Shown here: positions 53,461-61,922 of the stretch, piece after piece
Position numbering within the stretch: the stretch's first letter is position 1
Layout: each line of letters starts with the position of its first letter
Origin: Novosphingobium terrae
GTDB taxonomy: Bacteria > Pseudomonadota > Alphaproteobacteria > Sphingomonadales > Sphingomonadaceae
Direction: 5' to 3'
Assembly (NCBI RefSeq): GCF_017163935.1
Contig: NZ_JABVZR010000002.1
Coordinates: forward strand, 1,922,001 to 1,986,000
DNA: 64,000 bases
Notes under the pieces: model-generated
What the model saw: only the letters and a program-made list of their open reading frames with translations
Told to the model about the DNA's origin: nothing
The model's database searches: none
Program-made: the position numbers and the translations under genes

Positions 53461-55833
53461 TCAGAGGGAGAAGCGCAGCGTGGCGCCATAGGTCGCCGGA
53501 TCGCCGAAGAAGGCGACATAGGTGCCGGGCAGCAGCGAGCCGTAGTTGAAGTAATTGGTGGCGTAGTGAACGTTGGTGACGTTGCGGCCCCAGAAGGACA
53601 GATCCCAGCGCTGGTCCGCCGGATGCAGGCCGACGCGCAGGTTGAGCAATCCGTAATTGCCCGCCTGAGTCAGCACGGAATCGTCAAGCGAGGCGAAATA
53701 GCGCGATCGCCAGGCATATTCGCCGCTGACATAGCCGATCAGGCCGCGCGTGACCTTGTGCTCATAGGTGCCGTTGATGCCGGTGGTCCAGCGCGGCGCC
53801 CCGGCAATGGGCTTGCCCGAGAGGTCGCAGGTCGACTGGCTGGCGCTTTCAAGCGGGCAGGGGCCATTGGTGTAGCTGCGGTATTTCGCGTCATTATAGG
53901 CCAGGAAGCCATGCAGCGAGAGACCGGCGAGGGGTCTGGCGGTGACTTCGGCCTCGGCGCCCTGAGTCCGCGCGCTGCCCGCATTGGTGAGCAGCTGCAC
54001 CACCTGATTGTTCACCGACATCAGCACATTGGCCTGATAATTATGGATATCGGTGCGGAAGACATCGAGGTTGACCGCCAGCCGGTGGCCGAACCAGTCA
54101 CCCTTCAGGCCGATCTCGTAATTGGTGGCCGTTTCGGGGTTCACCGCCAGAGCGCTGGCGCCCAGCCCCGTGGGCGGCAGCGTTGTGTTGAGCCCGCCCG
54201 CCTTCTGCCCGCGCGATATCAGCCCATAGGCCATCAGGCCGGGGCGGACCTTGTAATCGGTGCTCAGCAGGAAGGAGGGGGCGGTGTCGGAAATGGCGGC
54301 ATGGATCGGCGCGGCGGCCTGGCTGGTCAGCGCGGCCACGGCCAGCCCTGTCGTGGTGGAAACGGGCGCGGGGCGGAACACGTCCTCGGCCTTGGTCTCA
54401 TAGGTGACGCGCAGGCCGCCCGTGATGTTCCAGCGCGGTGTGACATGCCAGTTGGCCTGTCCGAAACCGGCATAGCTGTTGGTCAGCGGGTTGGCGAAAG
54501 TATCCCACTGGCTGTTGTTGTAGGCCAGAACACCGGCCACAGCGGTCGAATATTTGGCATAGGTGGGCAGCAAGGCATCGGAGATGCCCGTCAACCATGC
54601 CGCCGCTTCGGGGCCATAGGTGGTGTATTGGTCGGTGTGGACCTGTTGGTGGAAGTAATAGAGCCCCACCACCGTATCGATGTTGGCCAGACGCGGCAGG
54701 GTCAGGCGCAGTTCCTGAGTCCATTGCCGGTCCTTGATGTGATAGCCGCCATACATCACATCGGCGCTGCTGCCTTCGGTGTCGGAGGCTGAATTGTACT
54801 GCCAGTAGCGGAAGGCCGTCAGCGAGGTCAGGGTGAAGCCATTGCCGAAGGACCAGTTCACCTCCGCAGAGCCTGCCGCCTGACGGGTGCCGGTGCTGAA
54901 GGGGCCGCCTGCGGCGCTGCTCTGCCCGGTAGGGTCGACCGTCAGCGTGGCGCCTGTCGCGGCCAGCTTGGCCTGAATTGCGCTGGGCGTCAGGCCGAGC
55001 GTGGGGATCACCGTGACCGCGCCCGAGCTTTGCTGCTCGCTGGCATATTCGCCGATCATGCGCACGCTCAGATCGGGACCGGGCTTGTAGAGCAGTTGCA
55101 GGCGCCCGCCCGCGCGGCCCAGTGTGCTTTCCTTGTGGCCGGTGGTGGTGTCGGTCAGCGTGCCGTCGCGCGTGGTGCGATAGGCGGTGGCACGGAAGGA
55201 CAGATCATTCGTGATCGGCCCGGTGATCGAGCCCTGATACTGCTGGTAATTGTAATTGCCGTAGGTGAGGCGGCCCTGCGCGCCCCAGGTGCCGCTGGGC
55301 AGTTCGGTGGTGATGTTGACCGCACCTGCCGTGGTGTTCTTGCCGAACAGCGTGCCCTGCGGCCCACGCAGAACCTCGACCTGCTTGATGTCGATCAGAT
55401 CCGAAGCGGCCATGCCGGGGCGGCCCAGATAGACGCCGTCCATAAAGACGCCGGCGCTGTTTTCCAGCCCGTCGCTGCCCGGATTGTTGCCGATGCCGCG
55501 GATCGAGATGCTGGTCTGGTGCCCGTTGGTGACCACCACATTGGTGCTGGGCACCAGCTGGTTGAGGTCTTCGAGGCGGATGTGATCATTGGCGCGCAGC
55601 TGGTCGCCACCGATCGCGGTGATCGCCACGGGCACGTCGGTCAGCTTTTCCTTCACCTTGCGCGCGGTGACCAGAATATCGTCGCCCTGGCTGGCGGAGG
55701 CGTCGCCGGGCGCGCTGTCGGCGGTTGGCGCAGGCGCGGTTTCAGCCTGAGCGGTGCCGATGCCGGCCAGCCAGAGCAAGCTGGCAAGGGAGCCGGTTGA
55801 AAGGCGCAGGCGTGGTCGTAATCGGGGCGGCAT
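53461..55833 (-). CDS. TonB-dependent receptor paired with a phosphoesterase
   Basis: 790 residues. Signal peptide to GTAQAETA; plug start DDILVTARKVKEKLTDVPVAITAI; LKGPQG-type motif as VEVLRGPQGTLFGKNTTAGAVN; conserved GVFMDGVYLGRPG; barrel ending YGATLRFSL. First gene of an operon with the metallophosphoesterase and TetR regulator. The ligand is inferred to be a phosphorylated compound from the partner enzyme, not from the receptor sequence. The ribosome site is AGGAGA before the ATG at 55833. Confidence 0.93.
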   Translation of the reverse strand: MPPRLRPRLRLSTGSLASLLWLAGIGTAQAETAPAPTADSAPGDASASQGDDILVTARKVKEKLTDVPVAITAIGGDQLRANDHIRLEDLNQLVPSTNVVVTNGHQTSISIRGIGNNPGSDGLENSAGVFMDGVYLGRPGMAASDLIDIKQVEVLRGPQGTLFGKNTTAGAVNITTELPSGTWGAQGRLTYGNYNYQQYQGSITGPITNDLSFRATAYRTTRDGTLTDTTTGHKESTLGRAGGRLQLLYKPGPDLSVRMIGEYASEQQSSGAVTVIPTLGLTPSAIQAKLAATGATLTVDPTGQSSAAGGPFSTGTRQAAGSAEVNWSFGNGFTLTSLTAFRYWQYNSASDTEGSSADVMYGGYHIKDRQWTQELRLTLPRLANIDTVVGLYYFHQQVHTDQYTTYGPEAAAWLTGISDALLPTYAKYSTAVAGVLAYNNSQWDTFANPLTNSYAGFGQANWHVTPRWNITGGLRVTYETKAEDVFRPAPVSTTTGLAVAALTSQAAAPIHAAISDTAPSFLLSTDYKVRPGLMAYGLISRGQKAGGLNTTLPPTGLGASALAVNPETATNYEIGLKGDWFGHRLAVNLDVFRTDIHNYQANVLMSVNNQVVQLLTNAGSARTQGAEAEVTARPLAGLSLHGFLAYNDAKYRSYTNGPCPLESASQSTCDLSGKPIAGAPRWTTGINGTYEHKVTRGLIGYVSGEYAWRSRYFASLDDSVLTQAGNYGLLNLRVGLHPADQRWDLSFWGRNVTNVHYATNYFNYGSLLPGTYVAFFGDPATYGATLRFSL

Positions 55834-56136
55834 CGCGATCTCCTGATCGATTGAATATCGATACAGAAGCGTCTCGTAATTTCATTCGATGACGATTCGA
55901 TGGCATTTGCGCCCGCTAAAAATGCTGCGCAGCACATAGAGGAGCAGCGGGAGAGCATGGCATGCTTCCCGCTGATGGCGCTGATATGAGGTGCAGGCTT
56001 GCGCGCCTTCGGCATACCGCTGGGGAAAGGCGCTAAGGGAGCTGGAGCGGCGGCTTTGACTTGCTCTTGTTGGCCGCTTGGCCTTGGCGGGCCTTTTGGC
56101 GACCGGCCTTGATGGCGCTTGATCCAGAATTTGCGC
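55834..56136. other. Intergenic region, no gene recognised
   Basis: Together with the terminator at 56137-56177 this forms the 357-base gap between the TBDR start and the PiT gene. The part next to 55834 should hold the TBDR promoter. No Pho-box-like direct repeat was recognised. Confidence 0.5.
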
Positions 56137-56177
56137 AAAAAAAGGCCGGAGCGTCGGCAGTATGACGCTCCGGCCTT
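56137..56177 (-). terminator. Intrinsic terminator of the PiT gene
   Basis: On the minus strand a perfect 14-base-pair stem (AAGGCCGGAGCGTC / GACGCTCCGGCCTT, 8-base loop) followed by a run of Ts, 14 bases after the stop codon at 56191. Confidence 0.88.
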
Positions 56178-56190
56178 ATCTCTTCCTCGC

Positions 56191-57825
56191 TTAGAAGACC
56201 TGACGCAGGATCACATAGAGAATGCCCGCAATCGCCATGGCGGCGGGCAGCGTCGTCACCCATGCCAGCGCGATCGAACGAACGGTGGACCATTGCAGGC
56301 CCGAGCCATTTGCTGCCATCGAACCGGCAATGCCGCTCGACAGGATATGCGTGGTGGACACCGGCAGGCCATAGGCCTCGGCAGCCAGAATGGTGCCTGC
56401 GGCGACCAGTTCGGCAGAGGCACCCTGCGCATAGGTCAGATGGGTCTTGCCGATTTTCTCGCCCACCGTCACCACGATGCGCTTCCAGCCCACCATCGTG
56501 CCAAGGCCCAGCGCGACGGCGACGCAGACCTTCACCCAGGTCGGGATAAAGCGCGTGCCCTTTTCCAGATGGCCCGAATAGGCCTTCAGCTTGGGGGCTT
56601 CCTCGGCGGTGAAGCTGGCACTCCCTTTCTGCAGCAGGCGGATGGCATCACCCGTCAGATACATGTCGTTGCGCAGGTTGGGCGTGGCGGCGGCGGGCAC
56701 ATGGGCGATGGCGCCCGAGGTCTTGAGGCTGTGCACGATATCGTCAGACAGCACGGCAAGGCCGGCATAGACCTCGGGCTTGTCGAGCTGCTTGTCGCGC
56801 AGGGCGGCGCCCACGGTCTCGCGGGCGATGGTGATGGTGGGCAGGCCCTTGGCGCCTGCATGGGTGATGAAGACGGTGCGCGCATCATTGGCCGACTGGA
56901 TGAAGGCGGGCGTCGCCGAATCCGGCATGGTGCGGTTGAGTGCATAGGCGGTGGGGGCCGCGCCGATCAGGATCAGCATGATCAGGCCCATGCCCTTCTG
57001 ACCATCATTGCCGCCATGGGCGAAGGAGACGCCGGTGCAGGTCAGCACCAGCAGGGCGCGGATCCACAGCGGCGGCGGAGCATCGGCGGCGGGCTCCTCA
57101 TAGAGCTTCTTGGAGCGCACCAGTGCCTTCATCACGAAAAGCAGCGCGGCGGAAAAGACAAAGCCCATCAGCGGGCTGAACAGCAGGGCCTTGAAGACAT
57201 TGAGCGCCTGCCCCCAATCCACGCCCGAGGTGGCCTGCCCGGCGGGCGCCATCAGCTGGTTGGCCAGACCCACGCCCATGATCGAGCCGATCAGCGCATG
57301 GCTGGAGGAGTTGGGGATGCCCATGGCCCAGGTGCCCAGATTCCAGATGATCGCGGCCAGCAGCAGCGCGAAGATCATCGCATACCCCGCGCCCGAGCCC
57401 ACCTGCAGGATCAGCTCCACCGGCAGCAGGGTGACGATGCCGTAAGCCACCGCGCCCGAAGACACGATCACGCCCAGAAAGTTGAACAGGCCCGACCACA
57501 CCACCGCCACCAGCGGCGGCAGCGAATTGGTGTAGATCACCGTGGCGACCGCATTGGCCGTGTCATGGAAGCCGTTGACGAATTCGAAGCCCAGCGCGAT
57601 CAGCAAGGCAAGGCCCAGCAGGGCGAAGACGCCCAGTTCCAGCGTTTCATGCACGCTGTTGATGTCGTCGAGCAGGCCCTTGATGCCATAGCCGATCCCC
57701 ATCGCCAGCAGGGCGAAGAAGATGATCGTGCCGAGCGGGCTGGCTTTCTTGTCGAGCTTGGGGCCCTTCTGGCCGGAAGGCTCGCCGGGATCGGCAGCGT
57801 TTGGATCTGCATAGACGGTTGCCAT
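56191..57825 (-). CDS. pit: PiT-family inorganic phosphate transporter
   Basis: 544 residues, about 10-12 membrane segments. The two PiT signatures are present: EFVNGFHDTANAVATVIYT in the first half and FAHGGNDGQKGMGL in the second. PNSSSHALIGSIMGVG and PVSTTHILSSGIAGS are also present. A long hydrophilic loop (about 280-400) separates the halves, making it larger than E. coli PitA. GGAG precedes the ATG at 57825. It takes up phosphate with protons or cations. It lies next to the TBDR-phosphoesterase operon, whose phosphate product it could import, and ends with a strong terminator. Confidence 0.93.
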   Translation of the reverse strand: MATVYADPNAADPGEPSGQKGPKLDKKASPLGTIIFFALLAMGIGYGIKGLLDDINSVHETLELGVFALLGLALLIALGFEFVNGFHDTANAVATVIYTNSLPPLVAVVWSGLFNFLGVIVSSGAVAYGIVTLLPVELILQVGSGAGYAMIFALLLAAIIWNLGTWAMGIPNSSSHALIGSIMGVGLANQLMAPAGQATSGVDWGQALNVFKALLFSPLMGFVFSAALLFVMKALVRSKKLYEEPAADAPPPLWIRALLVLTCTGVSFAHGGNDGQKGMGLIMLILIGAAPTAYALNRTMPDSATPAFIQSANDARTVFITHAGAKGLPTITIARETVGAALRDKQLDKPEVYAGLAVLSDDIVHSLKTSGAIAHVPAAATPNLRNDMYLTGDAIRLLQKGSASFTAEEAPKLKAYSGHLEKGTRFIPTWVKVCVAVALGLGTMVGWKRIVVTVGEKIGKTHLTYAQGASAELVAAGTILAAEAYGLPVSTTHILSSGIAGSMAANGSGLQWSTVRSIALAWVTTLPAAMAIAGILYVILRQVF

Positions 57826-57945
57826 GGGAAACTCCGCAAGGGGGCGCATCCCGGAACGGATGCCTCCGGGATTGGATGACAGGCGAATGCAGGACTGGAG
57901 GCGGTGTGGCGGCTCCAGCCCTGCAGAGCGGTGGTTCATGCGGCC

Positions 57946-58746
57946 TTATTCGGCCAGATCGGGCACCATCGGCTCTTCGTCGAGCGTGGCGCCCGGCATG
58001 GAGGCCAGCTTGTAATCATGCACCACGCGGCCATAGGGCAGCGTCAGATCGGCGATGATATGGGTGGCGCCGATGATGCGGCGCACCGGCAGATCGGCCA
58101 CCGGCGCATTGACATGGGGCACCAGATGCAGTCGGGCCGGGCCGCTCCACGCGCCCTTCACCGTGATGTCGGTGAGGTTGAGCGCGACCAGCTGGCAGAT
58201 CTCCGGATTGCCGTCGACGCCGGGCACGACTTTCAGATTGAGCTGCGTGCGCGAAAGCGAGGCAAAGGCCAGATCCATGCTGTCACGCGCGCAATCATGC
58301 TTGTAGCCCATGGTGCCCATGGCCACCTGTTGCCCGGCATATTCCAGCGTGCCGGTCAGCGTGTCCTTCACCACCTCCATTTTGGGGTGGGCGTATTTCT
58401 TGGGGAAGCCCCAGATTTCGCGCCCGGCGGCGATGGGAGCTTCATCGTCCAGATACATCTGGGCGACGAAGCTGATGTCCTCGCCATCGAAGCGCCCGGG
58501 GATCACCACGCCGCTTTCGGTATAGGCGCCGAACCCTGAGGAATCGGGCATCTTGATCCATTCATAGACCACGATGTTGCCCGGATTGGGCTCGATCGGC
58601 TCGGGCAACTGGGCACGCAGCGCGTCGGGATCGGTTTCATAGGCGATGGTGAAATATTCACGGTCGACAAAGCGATAGGGCCCGGCGGGAAAGCTGGGCG
58701 AGGCAATCGGGGTCGAGCGCAGATTGAGGATATCGGCAGCTTTCAT
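57946..58746 (-). CDS. adc: Acetoacetate decarboxylase
   Basis: 266 residues. The active-site segment GREIWGFPKKYAHPKMEV carries the paired lysines (Schiff-base and pK-lowering lysines), and the preceding VVIPGRFDGEDISFVAQMYLDDEAPIAAGRE is typical. It converts acetoacetate to acetone and CO2. It is directly downstream of 3-hydroxybutyrate dehydrogenase (8-base gap), which makes acetoacetate. The second of two adjacent ATGs (58746) is best placed behind AGGTG. Confidence 0.93.
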   Translation of the reverse strand: MKAADILNLRSTPIASPSFPAGPYRFVDREYFTIAYETDPDALRAQLPEPIEPNPGNIVVYEWIKMPDSSGFGAYTESGVVIPGRFDGEDISFVAQMYLDDEAPIAAGREIWGFPKKYAHPKMEVVKDTLTGTLEYAGQQVAMGTMGYKHDCARDSMDLAFASLSRTQLNLKVVPGVDGNPEICQLVALNLTDITVKGAWSGPARLHLVPHVNAPVADLPVRRIIGATHIIADLTLPYGRVVHDYKLASMPGATLDEEPMVPDLAE

Positions 58747-58754
58747 CATTGCAC

Positions 58755-59540
58755 CTATTCGGCTGTCCAGCCCCCGTCGATGGGCAGGATGGTTCCAGTG
58801 ATCGACTTCGCGCCCTCGCTGCTGAGGAACAGCGCGAGATCGGCGACCTCTTCGACGGTGACGAATTGCTTGGTGGGCTGGGCATGGAGCAGCACGTCAT
58901 TGATGACCTGCTCACGCGTCAGATGGCGCGCTTCCATGGTTTCGGGGATCTGCTTTTCCACCAGCGGCGTCCAGACATAGCCGGGGCAGATGGCGATGCA
59001 GGTGATGCCAAACGTGGCGGTTTCCAGCGCCACCGTCTTGGTCAGGCCGGCAATGCCATGCTTTGCGGTGACATAGGCGGATTTGAAGGGTGAGGCGACC
59101 AGCGCATGGGCCGAAGCCGTGTTGATGATCCGGCCCCATTTGCGCGCCTTCATCCCCGGCAGGGCGGCGCGGATGGCGTGGAAGGCCGAACTCATGTTGA
59201 TGGCGATGATCTGGTCCCACTTCTCGACCGGGAAGTCTTCCACCGGCGAGACGAACTGGATGCCCGCATTGTTGACCAGAATGTCCACGCTGCCGAAGGT
59301 GCTTTCAGCGTCAGCGATCATCTTGGCGATCTGGTCGCCCTTGGACATGTCGGCAGGGGAATAGACCGCCTCGACGCCGAATTGCGTTTCGATGTCAGCG
59401 CGTTCCTTTTCGATGGCGTCAGCATCGCCGAAGCCGTTGATGACGATATGCGCTCCCGCGCCGGCATAGGCCTTCGCAATGGCCAGCCCGATCCCGCTGG
59501 TGGAGCCTGTAACAACAGCAACCTTACCTTGAAGAGACAT
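58755..59540 (-). CDS. bdhA: 3-hydroxybutyrate dehydrogenase
   Basis: 261-residue SDR. TGSTSGIGLAIAKAYAGAGAHIVINGFGD at the cofactor site, NNAGIQFVSPVEDFP, catalytic S in NTASAHALVASPFKSAYVTAKHG (Y and K of YxxxK), CPGYVWTPLVEKQI and the C-terminal GTILPIDGGWTAE; the pattern is that of D-3-hydroxybutyrate dehydrogenases. It oxidises 3-hydroxybutyrate from polyhydroxybutyrate breakdown to acetoacetate. The start MSLQGKVAVVTG at 59540 is preferred over an upstream ATG. It is divergent from the patatin gene; the 208-base gap contains a 10-base palindrome ACGCATGCGT at 59651-59660. Confidence 0.94.
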   Translation of the reverse strand: MSLQGKVAVVTGSTSGIGLAIAKAYAGAGAHIVINGFGDADAIEKERADIETQFGVEAVYSPADMSKGDQIAKMIADAESTFGSVDILVNNAGIQFVSPVEDFPVEKWDQIIAINMSSAFHAIRAALPGMKARKWGRIINTASAHALVASPFKSAYVTAKHGIAGLTKTVALETATFGITCIAICPGYVWTPLVEKQIPETMEARHLTREQVINDVLLHAQPTKQFVTVEEVADLALFLSSEGAKSITGTILPIDGGWTAE

Positions 59541-59748
59541 GTCTTTTCCGATCCGTGAGGTGACTCGAAGAAATTCTGTCCAAGTACCGGTTAGTTGCGC
59601 AGAATGACTCTGCGATGACATTTATGTGATGAACTTGAGCGCAGGGCGTCACGCATGCGTCATCTTGGCGATCTATCGAAAGGCAACTTGGCTTGTCCTT
59701 TCGGCGGAAGGGGCTGAAGCGGTGTAAATTCTTTTAAAGGGGCTGACG

Positions 59749-60909
59749 ATGCATAAGCCGACAAGCACGCTGCACGCCGAGGCGCGCGGCTGGAAGCCCG
59801 AGCGTTGTGACCGCGTCGCGCTGGTGCTGCAGGGCGGCGGTGCGCTGGGCGCCTATCAGGCTGGCGTGTTCGAGGCGCTGCATGAGGTCGGTGTGGAGCC
59901 GGACTGGATTTCGGGCGTCTCCATTGGCGCGATCAACTCGGCCCTGATCGCGGGCAATCCGCCCGAGCGCCGGGTGGAAGCGCTGCGCAAGTTCTGGGAC
60001 CGCATCACCGAACGCAAGGTCTGGCATTACACGCCCGATGGCGATGTGTTCCGCCAGATGCGCAACATGGCCAGCTCATGGGCCACGATCATGCTGGGGC
60101 AGCCCGGCTTTTTCGAAATGCGCCCGCAAAGCCCTTGGTTCAGCATGCCCGGCGCCGAAAGCGCCACCAGCTATTACGACACCTCACCCTTGCGCGAGAC
60201 GCTGGTTGAGCTGGTCGATTTCGATCTGCTCAATGATCCCAGGCGGCGCTTTTCGGTGGGCGCGGTCAATATGCTCACCGGCAATTTCGTCTATTTCGAC
60301 AGCAAGACCACCCGCATCGAGCCCGAGCATGTGATGGCCAGCGGCGCCCTGCCGCCGGGCTTCCCCGCCGTGCGCATCGGCACCGATTACTATTGGGATG
60401 GCGGTCTGGTCTCCAACACGCCGCTTCAGCATCTGCTGGCGCAGGATGACGGGCAGAACTCGCTGGTGTTTCAGGTCGATCTGTTCAGCGCGCGGGGCAG
60501 CCTGCCGCGCACCATTCAGGATGTGGCGGCGCGCCAGAAGGACATCCTCTATTCCTCGCGCACCCGCAACACCACCGACATGTATCAGCGGCTGATGCGC
60601 TGGAAAAAGCGCGCCTATGAAGCCCTGCAGCGCATCCCCGAGGACCAGCTCACCGCCGAGGACCGCGCGATGATCGCCAAGCTGGCCGACCAGCCCGAGG
60701 CGACCATCCTCCAGCTGATCTATCAGCAGAAATCCTATGAGGGCGACCAGAAGGACTATGAGTTCTCCGGCACCTCGATGAAGGAACACTGGATGAGCGG
60801 CTATGAGGACACGCGCCGCACCCTGCTGCGCAAGGACTGGCTGCAGATGCCGCCGCCGGGCGTGGGCCTTGTGACTCATGACGTGCATCGCGACTATGAC
60901 AACATCTGA
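59749..60909 (+). CDS. Patatin-like phospholipase with DUF3734 tail
   Basis: 386 residues. The patatin oxyanion loop VALVLQGGGALGAYQAGVF, nucleophile serine in SGVSIGAINSAL, and catalytic Asp in YYWDGGLVSNTPLQ are all present; the C-terminal 110 residues match the DUF3734 type. This serine lipase subfamily is often located beside 3-hydroxybutyrate dehydrogenase and may act in polyhydroxybutyrate or membrane lipid turnover. It is divergent from bdhA here. It overlaps the downstream CorA-like gene. Confidence 0.92.
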   Translation: MHKPTSTLHAEARGWKPERCDRVALVLQGGGALGAYQAGVFEALHEVGVEPDWISGVSIGAINSALIAGNPPERRVEALRKFWDRITERKVWHYTPDGDVFRQMRNMASSWATIMLGQPGFFEMRPQSPWFSMPGAESATSYYDTSPLRETLVELVDFDLLNDPRRRFSVGAVNMLTGNFVYFDSKTTRIEPEHVMASGALPPGFPAVRIGTDYYWDGGLVSNTPLQHLLAQDDGQNSLVFQVDLFSARGSLPRTIQDVAARQKDILYSSRTRNTTDMYQRLMRWKKRAYEALQRIPEDQLTAEDRAMIAKLADQPEATILQLIYQQKSYEGDQKDYEFSGTSMKEHWMSGYEDTRRTLLRKDWLQMPPPGVGLVTHDVHRDYDNI

Positions 60910-61909
60910 CGCCGTGCTGGAGGCGCCCGAGGCGCCGCCTCAACCCGCCCTTGTCTGCGGCTACAGCGTGGACAGCATGGGCCAGATGGCGGTCATCGCC
61001 GACCATGCCATCGACGATGCGCTGGCCGCCGAGGACACGCTGGTCTGGCTGCATTTCGACCAGTCGGATGCTGCCGCACGCGCCTGGATTCAGGCCTGCC
61101 CGCGCCTGCCCGAAGGCGCCAAGGACATTCTGCTGGGTTCGGACGCGCATATGCGGATCGAGACGGCGGGCGAGGGGCTGGTCGGCGTGGTGGGCGATCT
61201 GCATCATGAATTCGCCGAGCGTTCCGATCACCTCGATGTGCTGCGCCTCTATCTCGACAACCGCTGCCTGATCAGCGCCCGCCGCTCGCCCGAGACGGCG
61301 GTGGACAAGCTGCGTCGCTCGCTGGGCGAGGGGCTGCGGGTGGAACGTCCGCTCACGCTGGTGACGCAATTCCTGCATCACGTCACCGACACGCTGGGCG
61401 ATCTGATGCTCGATCTCTCCGACCGGTTGCAGGCGTTGGAGGACCGCATGCTTGATGGCGGGGCGGACCGCGCCAGCGAGGAGCTGGGCCGCGTGCGCCG
61501 CATTGCCGCGCGGTTGCGGCGGCATATGGTGCCCCAGCAGCATGCGTTGCTCGGGCTGATTTCGCGCCTGCCTGAATGGGTGCAGGGGCCAGACGCCAAG
61601 CGCCTGCAAAACGCCATCGAGCGGCTGGGGGCGTTGGGCCATGACCTCGATCTGGTGCAGGAGCGCTGCCGCCTGCTTCAGGATCAGGCCTCGGCCAAGC
61701 TGATGGAATCGACCAACCGCAACCTTTACCTGCTCTCCATCGTCACGGCGCTGGCGCTGCCGCCCACCTTGCTCAGCGGCATTTTCGGGATGAATCTGGG
61801 CGGTTTGCCGGGGCAGCAGAACCCCTTCGGCTTCTGGTACGGCATCGGCTTTATGGTGATCACGGTGATGGCCACGGTGCTGGTGCTGCGCAAGCTGCGC
61901 ATCCTTTAG
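60896..61909 (+). CDS. CorA/ZntB-type divalent metal transporter
   Basis: About 337 residues. A large N-terminal cytoplasmic domain, a long helix region (SDRLQALEDRMLDGG... RRIAARLRRHMVPQQ), then two C-terminal membrane segments with GIFGMNLGGLPG, the GMN signature, and IGFMVITVMATVLVL. The family moves Mg2+, Co2+ or Zn2+. The start is uncertain: ATGs at 60878 and 60896 both lie inside the end of the patatin gene without a good ribosome site, suggesting coupled translation. Confidence 0.9.
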   Translation: MTTSDAVLEAPEAPPQPALVCGYSVDSMGQMAVIADHAIDDALAAEDTLVWLHFDQSDAAARAWIQACPRLPEGAKDILLGSDAHMRIETAGEGLVGVVGDLHHEFAERSDHLDVLRLYLDNRCLISARRSPETAVDKLRRSLGEGLRVERPLTLVTQFLHHVTDTLGDLMLDLSDRLQALEDRMLDGGADRASEELGRVRRIAARLRRHMVPQQHALLGLISRLPEWVQGPDAKRLQNAIERLGALGHDLDLVQERCRLLQDQASAKLMESTNRNLYLLSIVTALALPPTLLSGIFGMNLGGLPGQQNPFGFWYGIGFMVITVMATVLVLRKLRIL

Positions 61910-61922
61910 AACGCCGCCGGAG

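Noticed and set aside
55834..56136. Pho box upstream of the phosphoesterase operon
   Set aside because: No CTGTCAT-type direct repeat could be seen.
59651..59660. ACGCATGCGT palindrome between bdhA and the patatin gene as an operator
   Set aside because: Ten bases only and a single copy; too weak to call.
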